NCBI RefSeq assembly: GCF_005491205.1
Contig: NZ_CP028035.1
Location: 682,001-746,000 of the forward strand
DNA from: Nissabacter sp. SGAir0207
GTDB lineage: Bacteria; Pseudomonadota; Gammaproteobacteria; Enterobacterales; Enterobacteriaceae
DNA length: 64,000 nucleotides
Direction of reading: 5' to 3'
Numbering within the stretch: position 1 is the first letter of the stretch; every line of letters begins with the position of its first letter. The translations under genes were made by a program, and so were the position numbers. Below the pieces are notes generated by a model that was given only the letters and a program-made list of their open reading frames with translations, did not search any database and had not been told where the DNA came from. Below are positions 17,755 through 26,563 of this stretch, one piece after another.

Positions 17755-18261
17755 ATGAAACGACGAGACTTGAGTGAAGAGGCGTGCCCCATTGCGCGCA
17801 GTTTGGAGCGGGTGGGGGAGTGGTGGAGCCTGCTGATCATGCGTGACGCCTTCCACGGTTTGCGGCGCTTCGATGAGTTCCAGAAGAGCCTGGCCATCGC
17901 GCCCAATATCCTGAGCCGCCGGCTGGCGACGCTGGTGGAGAACGGGCTGCTGGAGAAGCGCGCCTACAGCCAGCGACCGCCGCGTTATGAGTACCACCTG
18001 ACCGAGGCCGGGCAGGGGCTGGCACCGGTGCTGCTCAGCCTGCTGCACTGGGGCAACACCTACTTTGCGCCCGAGGGGGCGAGCATCACGCTGGCCGACC
18101 GCGCCACGGGCCGGGTGGTTACGCCGGTGCTCTATGACCTCGAACAGCAGAAACCCATCAGCCTGGAGAGCCACCAACTGGTGGCCGGGCCAGCCGCCGA
18201 TGAAAACATGGGCGCGCGCATCCGGCGCGCCAGCGAACAGCAGGAGAGCGCAAATGAGTAA
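17755..18261 (+). CDS. HxlR-family transcriptional regulator
   Basis: A 168-residue winged-helix regulator. The HxlR signature is clear: CPIARSLERVGEWWSLLIMRDAFHGLRRFDEFQ at 10-42, with the N-terminal Cys typical of the family, then the recognition helix region APNILSRRLATLVENGLLEKRAY. A C-terminal extension of about 60 residues goes beyond the minimal domain. The ATG at 17755 is favoured by GAGGTG just upstream; two GTG codons precede it in frame. The gene overlaps the next by eight bases, so regulator and ketosynthase are co-translated. HxlR proteins often sense reactive electrophiles through the conserved Cys. Confidence 0.9.
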   Translation: MKRRDLSEEACPIARSLERVGEWWSLLIMRDAFHGLRRFDEFQKSLAIAPNILSRRLATLVENGLLEKRAYSQRPPRYEYHLTEAGQGLAPVLLSLLHWGNTYFAPEGASITLADRATGRVVTPVLYDLEQQKPISLESHQLVAGPAADENMGARIRRASEQQESANE

Positions 18262-19528
18262 GCAACGCATCGTGGTGACCGGCATGGGCATCGTCTCCCC
18301 GCTTGGCTGCGGGATTGAGCCGGTCTGGCGACGGCTGCTGGCGGGCGACTCTGGGGTGGCGGAGCTGCCAGCGGCGGTGGTGGCTGACCTGCCAACCCGC
18401 ATCGGCGGCCAGGTGCCGGACATCGCGCACGACCCCGAGGCGGGCTTTGACCTTGAGCGGGCGGTGCCAGCCAAGGAGCAAAAGAAGATGGATCGCTTCA
18501 TCACCTTCGCACTGGCCGCCGCCCGTGAGGCACTGGCGCAGGCCAACTGGCAGCCGGAGAGTGAGGCGCAGCGTGAGCGCACCGCCACGGTGATTGGCTC
18601 CGGCATCGGTGGCTTCCCGGCCATCGCGCAGGCGGTGACCACCACGGCAGAGAAGGGGCCGCGCCGTCTCTCCCCCTTCACCATCCCGGCCTTTTTGGCG
18701 AACATGGCGGCCGGGCACGTCTCGCTGGCCTTTGGCCTGAAAGGCCCGATGGGTACGCCGGTGGCTGCCTGTGCCGCTGGCGTGCAGGCGATTGGCGACG
18801 CGGTGCGCCTGCTGCGCAGTGATGAAGCCGATGTGGTGCTGTGTGGCGGCAGCGAGGCGGCGATCGATCGCGTCAGCCTCGGTGGCTTTGCCGCGGCGCG
18901 GGCGCTCTCCACCGGCTTCAACGACCAGCCGCAAGCCGCCTCGCGCCCCTTTGATACCGCCCGCGATGGCTTCGTGATGGGCGAGGGGGCGGGCCTGCTG
19001 GTGGTCGAGACGCTGGAACATGCGCTGGCGCGCGGTGCCACGCCGCTGGCGGAAGTGGTGGGCTACGGCACCACCGCCGACGCCTACCACCTGACCGCCG
19101 GGCCGGAGGATGGCAGCGGCGCGCGCCGTGCGATGGAACTGGCGCTGAAGCAGGCGGGTGTGGCACCGCATCAGGTGCAGCACCTGAATGCCCACGCCAC
19201 CTCCACGCCGGTCGGCGACCGGGGCGAACTGGCGGCAATCAAGGCGCTGTTTGGTGAAAACAGTGGCCTGGCCGTCACCTCCACCAAGGCTTCCACCGGC
19301 CACCTGCTGGGCGCGGCCGGCGGCATTGAGGCCATCTTCACCCTGCTGGCGCTGCGTGACCAGATTGCGCCACCGAACCGCAACCTGACGCAGCCAGACC
19401 CGGCGGCGGAGGGGGTCGATCTGGTCGGCCCGACGGCGCGGCCCATGGCGATGGAGTACGCGCTCTCCAATGGCTTTGGATTTGGCGGCGTCAACGCCAG
19501 CGTACTGTTCCGCCGCTGGCAGGGCTGA
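18254..19528 (+). CDS. Beta-ketoacyl-ACP synthase II family protein (FabF-like)
   Basis: 424 residues of the condensing-enzyme fold with a complete Cys-His-His triad: C173 in PVAACAAG, H314 in NAHATSTPVGD and H350 in STGHLLGAAGG. The GMGIVSPLGCGIEPVW start and SNGFGFGGVNAS end are FabF-like. It should condense an acyl chain with malonyl-ACP in the cytoplasm. It is not the housekeeping fabF, which lies with acpP and fabD in Enterobacterales; no acyl carrier protein or other fatty-acid gene is nearby. AGGAG precedes the ATG inside the HxlR gene. Confidence 0.9.
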   Translation: MSKQRIVVTGMGIVSPLGCGIEPVWRRLLAGDSGVAELPAAVVADLPTRIGGQVPDIAHDPEAGFDLERAVPAKEQKKMDRFITFALAAAREALAQANWQPESEAQRERTATVIGSGIGGFPAIAQAVTTTAEKGPRRLSPFTIPAFLANMAAGHVSLAFGLKGPMGTPVAACAAGVQAIGDAVRLLRSDEADVVLCGGSEAAIDRVSLGGFAAARALSTGFNDQPQAASRPFDTARDGFVMGEGAGLLVVETLEHALARGATPLAEVVGYGTTADAYHLTAGPEDGSGARRAMELALKQAGVAPHQVQHLNAHATSTPVGDRGELAAIKALFGENSGLAVTSTKASTGHLLGAAGGIEAIFTLLALRDQIAPPNRNLTQPDPAAEGVDLVGPTARPMAMEYALSNGFGFGGVNASVLFRRWQG

Positions 19529-19561
19529 CGCGTCAAAACATCAGCGAAATCAATCAATCCC

Positions 19562-19590
19562 CGGCCCGCCTTGCGGGCCGTTTTCTTTTC
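19562..19590 (+). terminator. Terminator of the HxlR/KAS-II unit
   Basis: CGGCCCGC-CTT-GCGGGCCG stem followed by TTTTCTTTTC, 33 bases after the stop. Confidence 0.92.
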
Positions 19591-19685
19591 TCTCCTGCCG
19601 CCCGCCGTGGGTTGAACGGTGGCGATTGCGCCGCCAATCGCCGCCATCCACCGTGAAAATCCCCGCTGTTGCCTGTCGGTGAAAA

Positions 19686-19724
19686 TGTGACCGCTCTCAT
19701 ACTCTTACCGATGGCGTCTATACA
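19686..19724 (+). promoter_or_regulatory. CRP-like site and -10 upstream of the EIICB permease gene
   Basis: TGTGA-N6-TCATA at 19686-19701 matches nine of ten CRP half-site bases. A TATACA -10-like hexamer lies at 19719-19724, with no good -35. The spacing puts the CRP centre about 38-40 bases before the likely start site, close to the class II position. cAMP-CRP control would suit a PTS gene. Confidence 0.45.
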
Positions 19725-19788
19725 AGCCACCGGTTCGTGACTTTACTCAAAAGGATGATTTTTCACCCTGCTTCAAGGAGATCGGGAC

Positions 19789-21426
19789 ATGATCAAGCTC
19801 GGCAGCAAGATTCATGATTTGGGTAAGGCACTGATGACGCCAATCTCGGTGATCGCCGCCGCCGGGATATTTCTCGGGCTGGCAGCGGCACTGCAAAACC
19901 CGGCCATTACCGGTAACGCCTTCGCCAACCTGCACTATCCGCAGCTGGTGATTGGCTTTATCCGGGCGGTATCTGGCGCGCTGTTCGCCAACCTGCCGCT
20001 GTTCTTTGCCGTCGCCACCGCGATGGGGCTGGCGAACGCCGAGAAGGCCACCGCGGCCTTTGCGGCCGGTATCGGCTTTATCAGTTTGCACGTCGGGGTG
20101 AACTTCTGCCTGAAGGCGCAGGGGCTGACCGCCGCTACCACCAGCGTCGCGCACCTCACCGGGCAGGGGATGCCGGAGACCGAGGCGATGATGTATGCCG
20201 CCGAGTTCACCAACACCCTCGGCATCTTCACCTACAACATGAGCGTGCTGGGCGGGGTGATCACCGGCCTGATTGTGATGCTGCTGCATAACCGCTTCTA
20301 CACCACCGCGCTGCCAACGGCGATCGCCTTCTTCGGCGGCCGCCGCTTTGTGCCGATCGTTACCGTGCTGGTGCTGCCGCTGGTGGGGGTGGTGATGGCG
20401 CTGATCTGGCCAGCGGTGGCGCAGGCGATCCTGTGGGTCGGCGAGCTGATCGGCAAGACCGGCGTGATCGGCACCTTTATCTACGCCACCTCCGAGCGGC
20501 TGCTGATCCCGACCGGCCTGCACCACATCATCAATGAAACGGTGCGCTTCACCCCCATCGGCGGCATGACCACCGTAGATGGGCAGAGTATTGTGGGCGC
20601 GCTGAACATCTTCAACGCCGCGCTCTCCAACCCCGGCACCATGGCCGATGAGGTGACGCGCGAGGCGACGCGCTTCCTGGCGCAGGGCAAGATCCCGGTA
20701 ATGATGTTCGGCCTGCCCGCGGCGGCGCTGGCGATGTACCACGCCGCCCGCCCGCAGCACAAGGAGCGGGTGAAAGCGCTGATGCTGGCGGGCGGTCTGG
20801 CCTCGTTCACCACCGGCATCACCGAGCCGCTGGAGTTCTGCTTTATCTTCGTCTCACCGATCCTCTACATCGTGCACGCGCTGCTGACCGGCCTCTCCTT
20901 TATGCTGATGCAGTTGATGCAGGTGATGATCGGTAACGTGCAGGGCGGGGCGATCGACTTCCTGATCTTTGGCGTGCTGGGCGGCGCACGCACCCACTGG
21001 TGGTATGCGCTGCTGCTCGGTCTGATCTATGCGCCGCTCTACTACTTTGTGTTCCGCTTTATCATCCAGCGGATGAGCGTGGAAACGCCGGGGCGTGAGA
21101 GCGAAGGGGAGCTGGGCGAAGTGACCAACTCGCCGCAACCGGCCACCGGTACCACCGCGGCGGTGGGCAAGGCCACTGCCGATGACAAGGCGCAGGTGAT
21201 CATCTCCGGGCTGGGCGGCGTCGGCAACATCGTGCAGGTGGACTGCTGCTTTACCCGCTTACGGGTGAAGGTCAATGACATGGCGCAGGTGGCGGATGAC
21301 AAGCTGAAAACCACCGGCGCGCACGGCGTGAAGCGGGTGACGGAGCATGACGTGCACGTCATCTACGGCCCGCAGGTGGAGACGATAGCCAATCAGGTCA
21401 AGGTGGCGCTGGGAGCCACCGGCTAG
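19789..21426 (+). CDS. PTS glucose/maltose-type EIICB permease
   Basis: 545 residues. The EIIC domain (about 1-430) has some ten hydrophobic segments and the family block ERLLIPTGLHHIINETVRFTP plus TTGITEPLEFCFIFVSP with the substrate-site Glu. A 45-residue linker leads to EIIB (about 460-545), whose phosphorylated Cys is C487 in VDCCFTRLRV. It is close to E. coli MalX and GlvC and to AglA-type alpha-glucoside permeases. No EIIA domain is present, so the glucose EIIA (Crr) would have to serve, as for MalX. No hydrolase or regulator lies beside it; the sugar is unknown. Confidence 0.88.
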   Translation: MIKLGSKIHDLGKALMTPISVIAAAGIFLGLAAALQNPAITGNAFANLHYPQLVIGFIRAVSGALFANLPLFFAVATAMGLANAEKATAAFAAGIGFISLHVGVNFCLKAQGLTAATTSVAHLTGQGMPETEAMMYAAEFTNTLGIFTYNMSVLGGVITGLIVMLLHNRFYTTALPTAIAFFGGRRFVPIVTVLVLPLVGVVMALIWPAVAQAILWVGELIGKTGVIGTFIYATSERLLIPTGLHHIINETVRFTPIGGMTTVDGQSIVGALNIFNAALSNPGTMADEVTREATRFLAQGKIPVMMFGLPAAALAMYHAARPQHKERVKALMLAGGLASFTTGITEPLEFCFIFVSPILYIVHALLTGLSFMLMQLMQVMIGNVQGGAIDFLIFGVLGGARTHWWYALLLGLIYAPLYYFVFRFIIQRMSVETPGRESEGELGEVTNSPQPATGTTAAVGKATADDKAQVIISGLGGVGNIVQVDCCFTRLRVKVNDMAQVADDKLKTTGAHGVKRVTEHDVHVIYGPQVETIANQVKVALGATG

Positions 21427-21440
21427 CAGGGAAGTAAAGA

Positions 21441-21470
21441 AAAGGGCGGCCAGTGGGCCGCCCTTTTTTT
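21441..21470. terminator. Terminator after the EIICB gene
   Basis: AAAGGGCGGCC / GGCCGCCCTTT stem with a short AGT-type loop and a T7 run. It also lies just beyond the convergent ABC-transporter stop, so it may serve both genes. Confidence 0.92.
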
Positions 21471-21478
21471 GCCGTGCG

Positions 21479-23224
21479 TCAGGCGCTGACGGGCAGCGGG
21501 GAGGGGGTGAGCACGATGGCGCGCCGCTGCTCATCCTGACCAAAGCGCCAGCAGTGCTGGTGATACTTCGCCACGCTGTTGCGGTGGGCGACGCTCACCA
21601 GCGTCATCTCCGGCAGCTTCTCTACCATCAGCGTGTACATCTGCTGCTCGGTCTCATCATCCAGCGCGCTGGTGGCCTCATCCAAAAACAGCAGGTCAGG
21701 CTTCACCAGTAGCACGCGGGCGAAGGCCAGCCGTTGCTGCTCGCCGGGCGAGAGGCGGTGGCCCCAGTTGCCCGCCATGTCGAGCATCGGTTGCAGGTGT
21801 TTGAGGCGGCAGAGTTCAAGCACCGACAGCAGTTCGCTGTCCGGGTGGCGCGCCGGGTCATCCGGGTAGCTGAGCGCCTCACGCAGGCTACCAATCGGGA
21901 TGTAGCTGCGCTGCGGCAGGAACAGCGTGCGCTGGCGGCGATCGAGCGCGATGCCGCCCTGACCGTAGGGCCAGACGCCCGCGATGGCGCGCAGCAGGGT
22001 CGATTTGCCACAGCCGGAGGGGCCAGCGATCAGCACGCTCTCGCCGGGGTTCAGGGTGGCGCTGGCCGGTGAGAAGAGCGGCTCGCCATCCGGCAGCGTC
22101 AGTTGCAGCTTGTCCAGCACCAGCGCATGGCGCGGCGAGTCGCTGTGCGCGATGTGGTTCGGCTGCGCCTCAATCTCCTCGACGGCGGCATTGAAGCCAG
22201 CCAGACGGTTGACGCAGGCTTTCCAGGTGGCGAGGTCGTTGAAGGCGTCGATGAACCAGGAGAGCGCCCCCTGCACCTGCCCGAAGGCGGAGGAGATCTG
22301 CATCAGCATCCCGAGCTGGATGGCGCCGGAGAAGTAGCGCGGCGCGGCCACCAGAAACGGGAAGATAATGGCGAACTGGCCATAGAAGGTGGAGGCGATG
22401 TTCAGCGACTTGGTGACGCGCATGATCGACCACCAGTTGCTGCGGATGGTCTCAAAGCGCCCCTCCAGCTGCTCGCGCTCGCGCGCCTCGCCTTGGTAGA
22501 GCGCGATGGCGTCGCTGTTCTCGCGGATGCGGATCAGCCCGAAGCGGAAGTTCGCCTCAAAGCGCTCCTGATTGAAGCCGAGGCGCACCAGCGGCTTGCC
22601 GATCCAGCCAATCAGCAGCGAGCCGAGCACCGCATAGAGCAGCGCGAACCAGACCATGTAGCCGGGGATGGTGATGTCATGGGAGCCGAGCATAAAGCTG
22701 ATCGGGCCGCTCACCGCCCAGAGGATGGAGACGAAGGAGACCAGCGTCACCACGCTCGACAGCAGCCCGAGCGTCAGCGACAGGGTGCCGCTCGCCAGCA
22801 CGTTAAGATCCTCGGCGATACGCTGGTCGGGGTTATCCACCGTCTGTTGCCGCTCGGTGTGGTAGTAGGCGTGGTGCCGCATCCACTTCGCCATGTACTT
22901 TTTGGTCATCCAGCGCCGCCAGTACATCTGTAGTCCCTGCGTCAGGTAGACTTTGTAGATAGAGATGACGATAAAGGCCAGCGCCAGCCAGGTGAAGTGC
23001 AGCAGCTGCGTTTTGAAGACGGCGTAATTTTTGTTCTGCAAGGCGTCGTAGAACACGCGGTTCCACTCGTTCAGCAGCACGTTGATATAGACCGTGGCGA
23101 GCGAGAGCGCCACAATGGTCGCCAGCATCGTCCAGGCGCGCCACTTCTCTTCGGAGCGCCAATAGGGCGCAATCAGACGCCAGATTTGGCGCCACTGGCT
23201 GTGTGTTCCCGGTGTATGTGTCAT
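21479..23224 (-). CDS. ABC transporter, fused permease/ATPase (YddA-like)
   Basis: 581 residues. The N-terminal two-thirds is a six-helix SbmA/BacA-like membrane domain (YWRRWMTKKYMAKWMRHHAYY and NPDQRIAEDLN are typical); the C-terminal ATPase has Walker A GPSGCGKST, signature LSPGEQQRLAFARVLL and Walker B DLLFLDEATSALD. This matches E. coli YddA and ABCD-type exporters; substrates of this group include peptides, vitamin B12 or lipids. I favour the ATG at 23224; an in-frame TTG four codons earlier is possible. It stands alone and converges on the EIICB gene. Confidence 0.88.
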   Translation of the reverse strand: MTHTPGTHSQWRQIWRLIAPYWRSEEKWRAWTMLATIVALSLATVYINVLLNEWNRVFYDALQNKNYAVFKTQLLHFTWLALAFIVISIYKVYLTQGLQMYWRRWMTKKYMAKWMRHHAYYHTERQQTVDNPDQRIAEDLNVLASGTLSLTLGLLSSVVTLVSFVSILWAVSGPISFMLGSHDITIPGYMVWFALLYAVLGSLLIGWIGKPLVRLGFNQERFEANFRFGLIRIRENSDAIALYQGEAREREQLEGRFETIRSNWWSIMRVTKSLNIASTFYGQFAIIFPFLVAAPRYFSGAIQLGMLMQISSAFGQVQGALSWFIDAFNDLATWKACVNRLAGFNAAVEEIEAQPNHIAHSDSPRHALVLDKLQLTLPDGEPLFSPASATLNPGESVLIAGPSGCGKSTLLRAIAGVWPYGQGGIALDRRQRTLFLPQRSYIPIGSLREALSYPDDPARHPDSELLSVLELCRLKHLQPMLDMAGNWGHRLSPGEQQRLAFARVLLVKPDLLFLDEATSALDDETEQQMYTLMVEKLPEMTLVSVAHRNSVAKYHQHCWRFGQDEQRRAIVLTPSPLPVSA

Positions 23225-23382
23225 AAAAGCATCCAACTTCCAGCAAAGGGGCCATCATAACCATGGCCAGACAAAAGGCAGAATGAGTGTCAGTGATCCA
23301 ACTGGCAATTATAGACTTGTAAGGATGTTTTTCGTTCCCCCGCATGTGGTTGCGGGCCAGCCATGCAACAGAGGATGAGGTG

Positions 23383-24111
23383 ATGAAGGGTTTGCCGACA
23401 GGGTGGACTGCCGGTGTGGTGCTGCTGGCCGGGCTGTGGCCGGCGTTGGATGCCGCCGCCAGGATTGATGAGCCGGACGTGGAGGCCGACTGCGGCAAGA
23501 TTGGCCAGTATGCCAACGCCGGACAGGCGGCCTACCAACAGGGTGACTTTGCCAAGGCGCGTGAGATCTTCCGCGACCAGGTGGCCTGGAGCGAGTTCTG
23601 CCGCCAGCCGCGCGACGCCACGGTCACCGCCTACAACAATATTGCGCTCTCCTACCTGCGACAGGGGATGTGGCTGAAGGCGCGCGCCTGGCTGCAACTG
23701 GCACCGGATGATGACAAGTCGCGCTACAACCTCGGCCTGATGCAGGCACAGCTTGACGCCCTGCCGCCGCCGCGCGGCCCGGCGGGGGAGTACTGGCAGT
23801 ACGCCGGTTACGGCACCTGGAACACGCTGGTGGTGAAGCCGCAGGGCCAGCGCTACCAGATTGAGTACAGCGGCCTCTACATGGGGCCGATGGCGCTCTA
23901 CTACGGCCCCAATCTGGGCGAGTTCAGCACCGTGACGGCGATTGAGGGCGGCCACGCACTCTACCAGCAGACGGCGGACTCCGATTTCGGCAGCGCCTGC
24001 GACATCAGCATGGCGTTCAGCGACCAGCAGGTGACGCTCTCCACCCGCGGCGACTGCGGCTTCGGCCACAACGTGCGCGCGCAGGGGAGCTACTGGCGGG
24101 TCACCCCCTGA
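23383..24111 (+). CDS. Secreted helical-repeat (TPR-like) protein, function unknown
   Basis: 242 residues from the ATG at 23383, which gives a proper signal peptide (positively charged start, hydrophobic TAGVVLLAGLWPALDAAA, cleavage near residue 24). Residues about 36-125 look like two or three TPR-type helix pairs (AGQAAYQQGDFAKAREIF, YNNIALSYLRQGMWLKARAWL). The C-terminal 100 residues are beta-rich with two Cys in SACDISMAF and RGDCGFGHN that could form a disulfide. It probably acts in the periplasm. I do not recognise the family; the C-terminal half resembles in style lysozyme-inhibitor folds, but this is weak. It is divergent from the ABC transporter. Confidence 0.7.
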   Translation: MKGLPTGWTAGVVLLAGLWPALDAAARIDEPDVEADCGKIGQYANAGQAAYQQGDFAKAREIFRDQVAWSEFCRQPRDATVTAYNNIALSYLRQGMWLKARAWLQLAPDDDKSRYNLGLMQAQLDALPPPRGPAGEYWQYAGYGTWNTLVVKPQGQRYQIEYSGLYMGPMALYYGPNLGEFSTVTAIEGGHALYQQTADSDFGSACDISMAFSDQQVTLSTRGDCGFGHNVRAQGSYWRVTP

Positions 24112-24135
24112 CCCGTTAGATCACTGTGCGATCGC

Positions 24136-24166
24136 CCCGGCCGCCGCTGGCCTTGTAGCGGCCGGG
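24136..24166 (+). terminator. Possible terminator hairpin after the TPR-like gene
   Basis: CCCGGCCGC and GCGGCCGGG form a nine-pair stem with a 13-base loop; there is no T run, so it may be only a weak or rho-assisted terminator. The rest of the 232-base gap to the MFS gene holds no gene. Confidence 0.4.
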
Positions 24167-24343
24167 TGTGCTATTCCTATGGCATTACCCAAGATTAAAT
24201 CCCTTATGAAATAGAGGGATATTGCCGGCCCGCGTCCCGCTTGCCGGTTCCCATCCTCCCCATCCTATACCGGCCGGTCTACCAGCCTGGGGTGGGTTTG
24301 TCTTTCTGCAAGGGCCGCCACGGGCGGTAACACAGGAGCGTGT

Positions 24344-25498
24344 ATGCCTATTTCTCTTCTGGCGCTGGCGATGAGTGCCTTCGCCATCGGCACCACCGAG
24401 TTCGTCATCATGGGGCTATTGCCACAGGTGGCGGGCGATTTACAGGTCAGCATCCCGCTGGCCGGCTGGCTGATCAGCGGCTATGCGCTGGGCGTGGCGA
24501 TTGGCGCGCCAATCATGGCGATTCTCACCGCGCGGCTGCCGCGCAAGCAGACGCTGCTGCTGCTGATGGGCATCTTCATCATCGGCAACCTACTGTGCGC
24601 GCTGGCCTACAGCTACAACTTCCTGATGCTGGCGCGGGTGATCACCGCCCTCTGCCACGGCGCGTTCTTCGGCATTGGATCGGTGGTGGCCGCCAATCTG
24701 GTGGCACCGAACCGGCGTGCCTCGGCGGTGGCGCTGATGTTCACCGGCCTGACGCTGGCGAACGTGCTGGGCGTGCCGCTCGGCACCGCCCTCGGGCAGG
24801 CGCTGGGGTGGCGCTCCACCTTCTGGGCGGTGGTGGTGATTGGTGTGGTGTCGCTGCTGGCGCTCTACACCAAGCTGCCAGCGGTAAAAGAGGAGGAGCC
24901 AACCAACCTGCGTAAGGAGCTGGGCGCGCTGCGCGGGCTGGGTATCTGGCTGTCGCTGCTGATGACCGTCTGCTTCGCGGCGGCGATGTTCGCGCTGTTC
25001 ACCTACATCGCGCCGGTGCTGACTGACATCACCGGCGTCTCGGAGCATGGCGTGAGCTGGACGCTGCTGCTGATGGGCGTCGGCCTGACGGTGGGTAACG
25101 TGCTGGGCGGCCGGCTGGCGGACTGGAAACTGCCGGTCAGCCTGACCGCCACCTTCCTGTTGATCGCGCTGTTCTCGGTGCTGTTCAGCGTCACCAGCCA
25201 CCATCTGGTCTCGGCGGAGATCACGCTGTTCCTCTGGTCGGCGGCCGCCTTTGCCGCGGTGCCAGCGTTGCAGATTAACGTGGTGACCTACGGCAAGAAC
25301 GCGCCGAATCTGGTCTCGACGCTGAACATCGCCGCCTTCAACATCGGCAACGCCATCGGGGCCTGGGTGGGCGGCGCGGTGATCGCGGGCGGGCTGGGGC
25401 TGACCAGCGTGCCGGTGGCGGCGGGCGGTCTGGCGCTGATCGGCTTCCTGCTCTGCCTGTTCACCTTCCGCCGCGCGGCGCGCAAGGTCGCCGCCTGA
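24344..25498 (+). CDS. MFS transporter, AraJ/YdhP-like (DHA1 family)
   Basis: 384 residues with twelve hydrophobic segments. The motif GTTEFVIMGLLP at residues 16-27 is the signature of the AraJ/YdhP/SotB group; ITALCHGAFFGIGSVVAA and FTGLTLANVLGVPLGTALG follow as in YdhP. Such proteins are proton-driven effluxers for sugars or drugs. AGGAG precedes the ATG. It is followed nine bases later by the convergent lysR stop. The substrate cannot be named. Confidence 0.9.
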   Translation: MPISLLALAMSAFAIGTTEFVIMGLLPQVAGDLQVSIPLAGWLISGYALGVAIGAPIMAILTARLPRKQTLLLLMGIFIIGNLLCALAYSYNFLMLARVITALCHGAFFGIGSVVAANLVAPNRRASAVALMFTGLTLANVLGVPLGTALGQALGWRSTFWAVVVIGVVSLLALYTKLPAVKEEEPTNLRKELGALRGLGIWLSLLMTVCFAAAMFALFTYIAPVLTDITGVSEHGVSWTLLLMGVGLTVGNVLGGRLADWKLPVSLTATFLLIALFSVLFSVTSHHLVSAEITLFLWSAAAFAAVPALQINVVTYGKNAPNLVSTLNIAAFNIGNAIGAWVGGAVIAGGLGLTSVPVAAGGLALIGFLLCLFTFRRAARKVAA

Positions 25499-25506
25499 AA
25501 AGCCAG

Positions 25507-26439
25507 CTAGCGGCGCGCCATCGCCGCCGCCAGCCGGGCCGGGAACTGCGCCGCATGGCGGTGCAGCCAGGTCATGAAGGCATCGACCACCTCTGACGAG
25601 GGGCGGTGCAGCGGCCGGATCAGGCTGACGGTAAAGGGCACCGCCACCTCAAACGGGCGGATGCCAATCCCGCCTTGTCCCGCCGCGTAGTCCACCGCCG
25701 TCAGCGGGTTAACAATCGAAATGCCTACCCCCTCGCGCACCATCGCGCAGACAGACGCGGCGCTGTGCGTCTCCAGCACCATGCGCCGCGCCACTCCCGC
25801 CTCCAGAAACAGCGCATCCAGCAACTGCCGGTAACTGTCGGTGCTGGAGAGGCTGATAAAATTCTCCCCGGCAAAATCTGCCGGTGCCAGACTGGCCTTT
25901 GCCAGCAGCGGGTGCCCGGCTGGCAGCACGCACACCTCATTCTGGGTCATCAGCGTCAGGCGCTCGGTGCCAGCGGGCGTCAGGGTGGTCTCCGTCAGGC
26001 CGAGATCGTGGCGCTGGGCGGAGAGCCACTCCTCCAGCAACGGTGACTCCTGCGGCACCACGCTCAGGCTGACGCCGGGGTGGGCATCGCTGAAGGGCTT
26101 GCACACCGCTGGCAGCAGCGACTGGCTGAAGGCTGGCAGGCAGGCGATGGAGAGCTGCGCCTCGCGGAACTGGCGAATGCCCTCGGCGGCGGCGCTGATG
26201 CGCTCCAGCCCGTAGTAGGAGCGCTGCACCTCCTCAAATAGCCGCAGCCCCTGTACCGTCGGCACCAGCCGACCGCGCACCCGGTCAAACAGCGCCAGCC
26301 CGACGCTGCGCTCAAAGCGCGCCAGCTCCCGGCTGACGGTGGGTTGCGAGGTGTGCAGCAGCGCGGCGGCCTCGGTCAGGTTGCCGGTGGTCATCACCGC
26401 ATGGAAAATTTCAATCTGGCGCAGGGAGAGGGCAGGCAT
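25507..26439 (-). CDS. lysR: LysR, activator of lysA
   Basis: 310 residues (E. coli LysR is 311). The start is set at ATG 26439, where the protein begins MPALSLRQIEIFHAVMTTG in line with E. coli LysR; the frame is open 17 codons further upstream but without similarity. The helix-turn-helix is TEAAALLHTSQPTVSRELARFE. The effector domain is nearly colinear with LysR (VPQESPLLEEWLSAQRHDLG). It activates the divergent lysA and responds to diaminopimelate and lysine. Confidence 0.95.
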   Translation of the reverse strand: MPALSLRQIEIFHAVMTTGNLTEAAALLHTSQPTVSRELARFERSVGLALFDRVRGRLVPTVQGLRLFEEVQRSYYGLERISAAAEGIRQFREAQLSIACLPAFSQSLLPAVCKPFSDAHPGVSLSVVPQESPLLEEWLSAQRHDLGLTETTLTPAGTERLTLMTQNEVCVLPAGHPLLAKASLAPADFAGENFISLSSTDSYRQLLDALFLEAGVARRMVLETHSAASVCAMVREGVGISIVNPLTAVDYAAGQGGIGIRPFEVAVPFTVSLIRPLHRPSSEVVDAFMTWLHRHAAQFPARLAAAMARR

Positions 26440-26563
26440 CGGCGGCTCCGGCGGGAAAAGCCATATCATAGATGAATAGACACCCGGCAAACAGATATTT
26501 TCCCCCCGGCGGCGCGCCCGCTAGGATAGGGCCATCTCAACCCTGATGATGGACTGCCTGACC
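26440..26563. promoter_or_regulatory. lysR-lysA divergent control region
   Basis: 124 bases between the two starts. A -10 TAGGAT at 26522-26527 faces lysA without a recognisable -35, as expected for a LysR-activated promoter; its spacer is an extreme GC tract. On the minus strand TATGAT (26465-26470) is a -10 for lysR. The AT-rich island at 26463-26500 is the likely LysR site. Confidence 0.5.
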
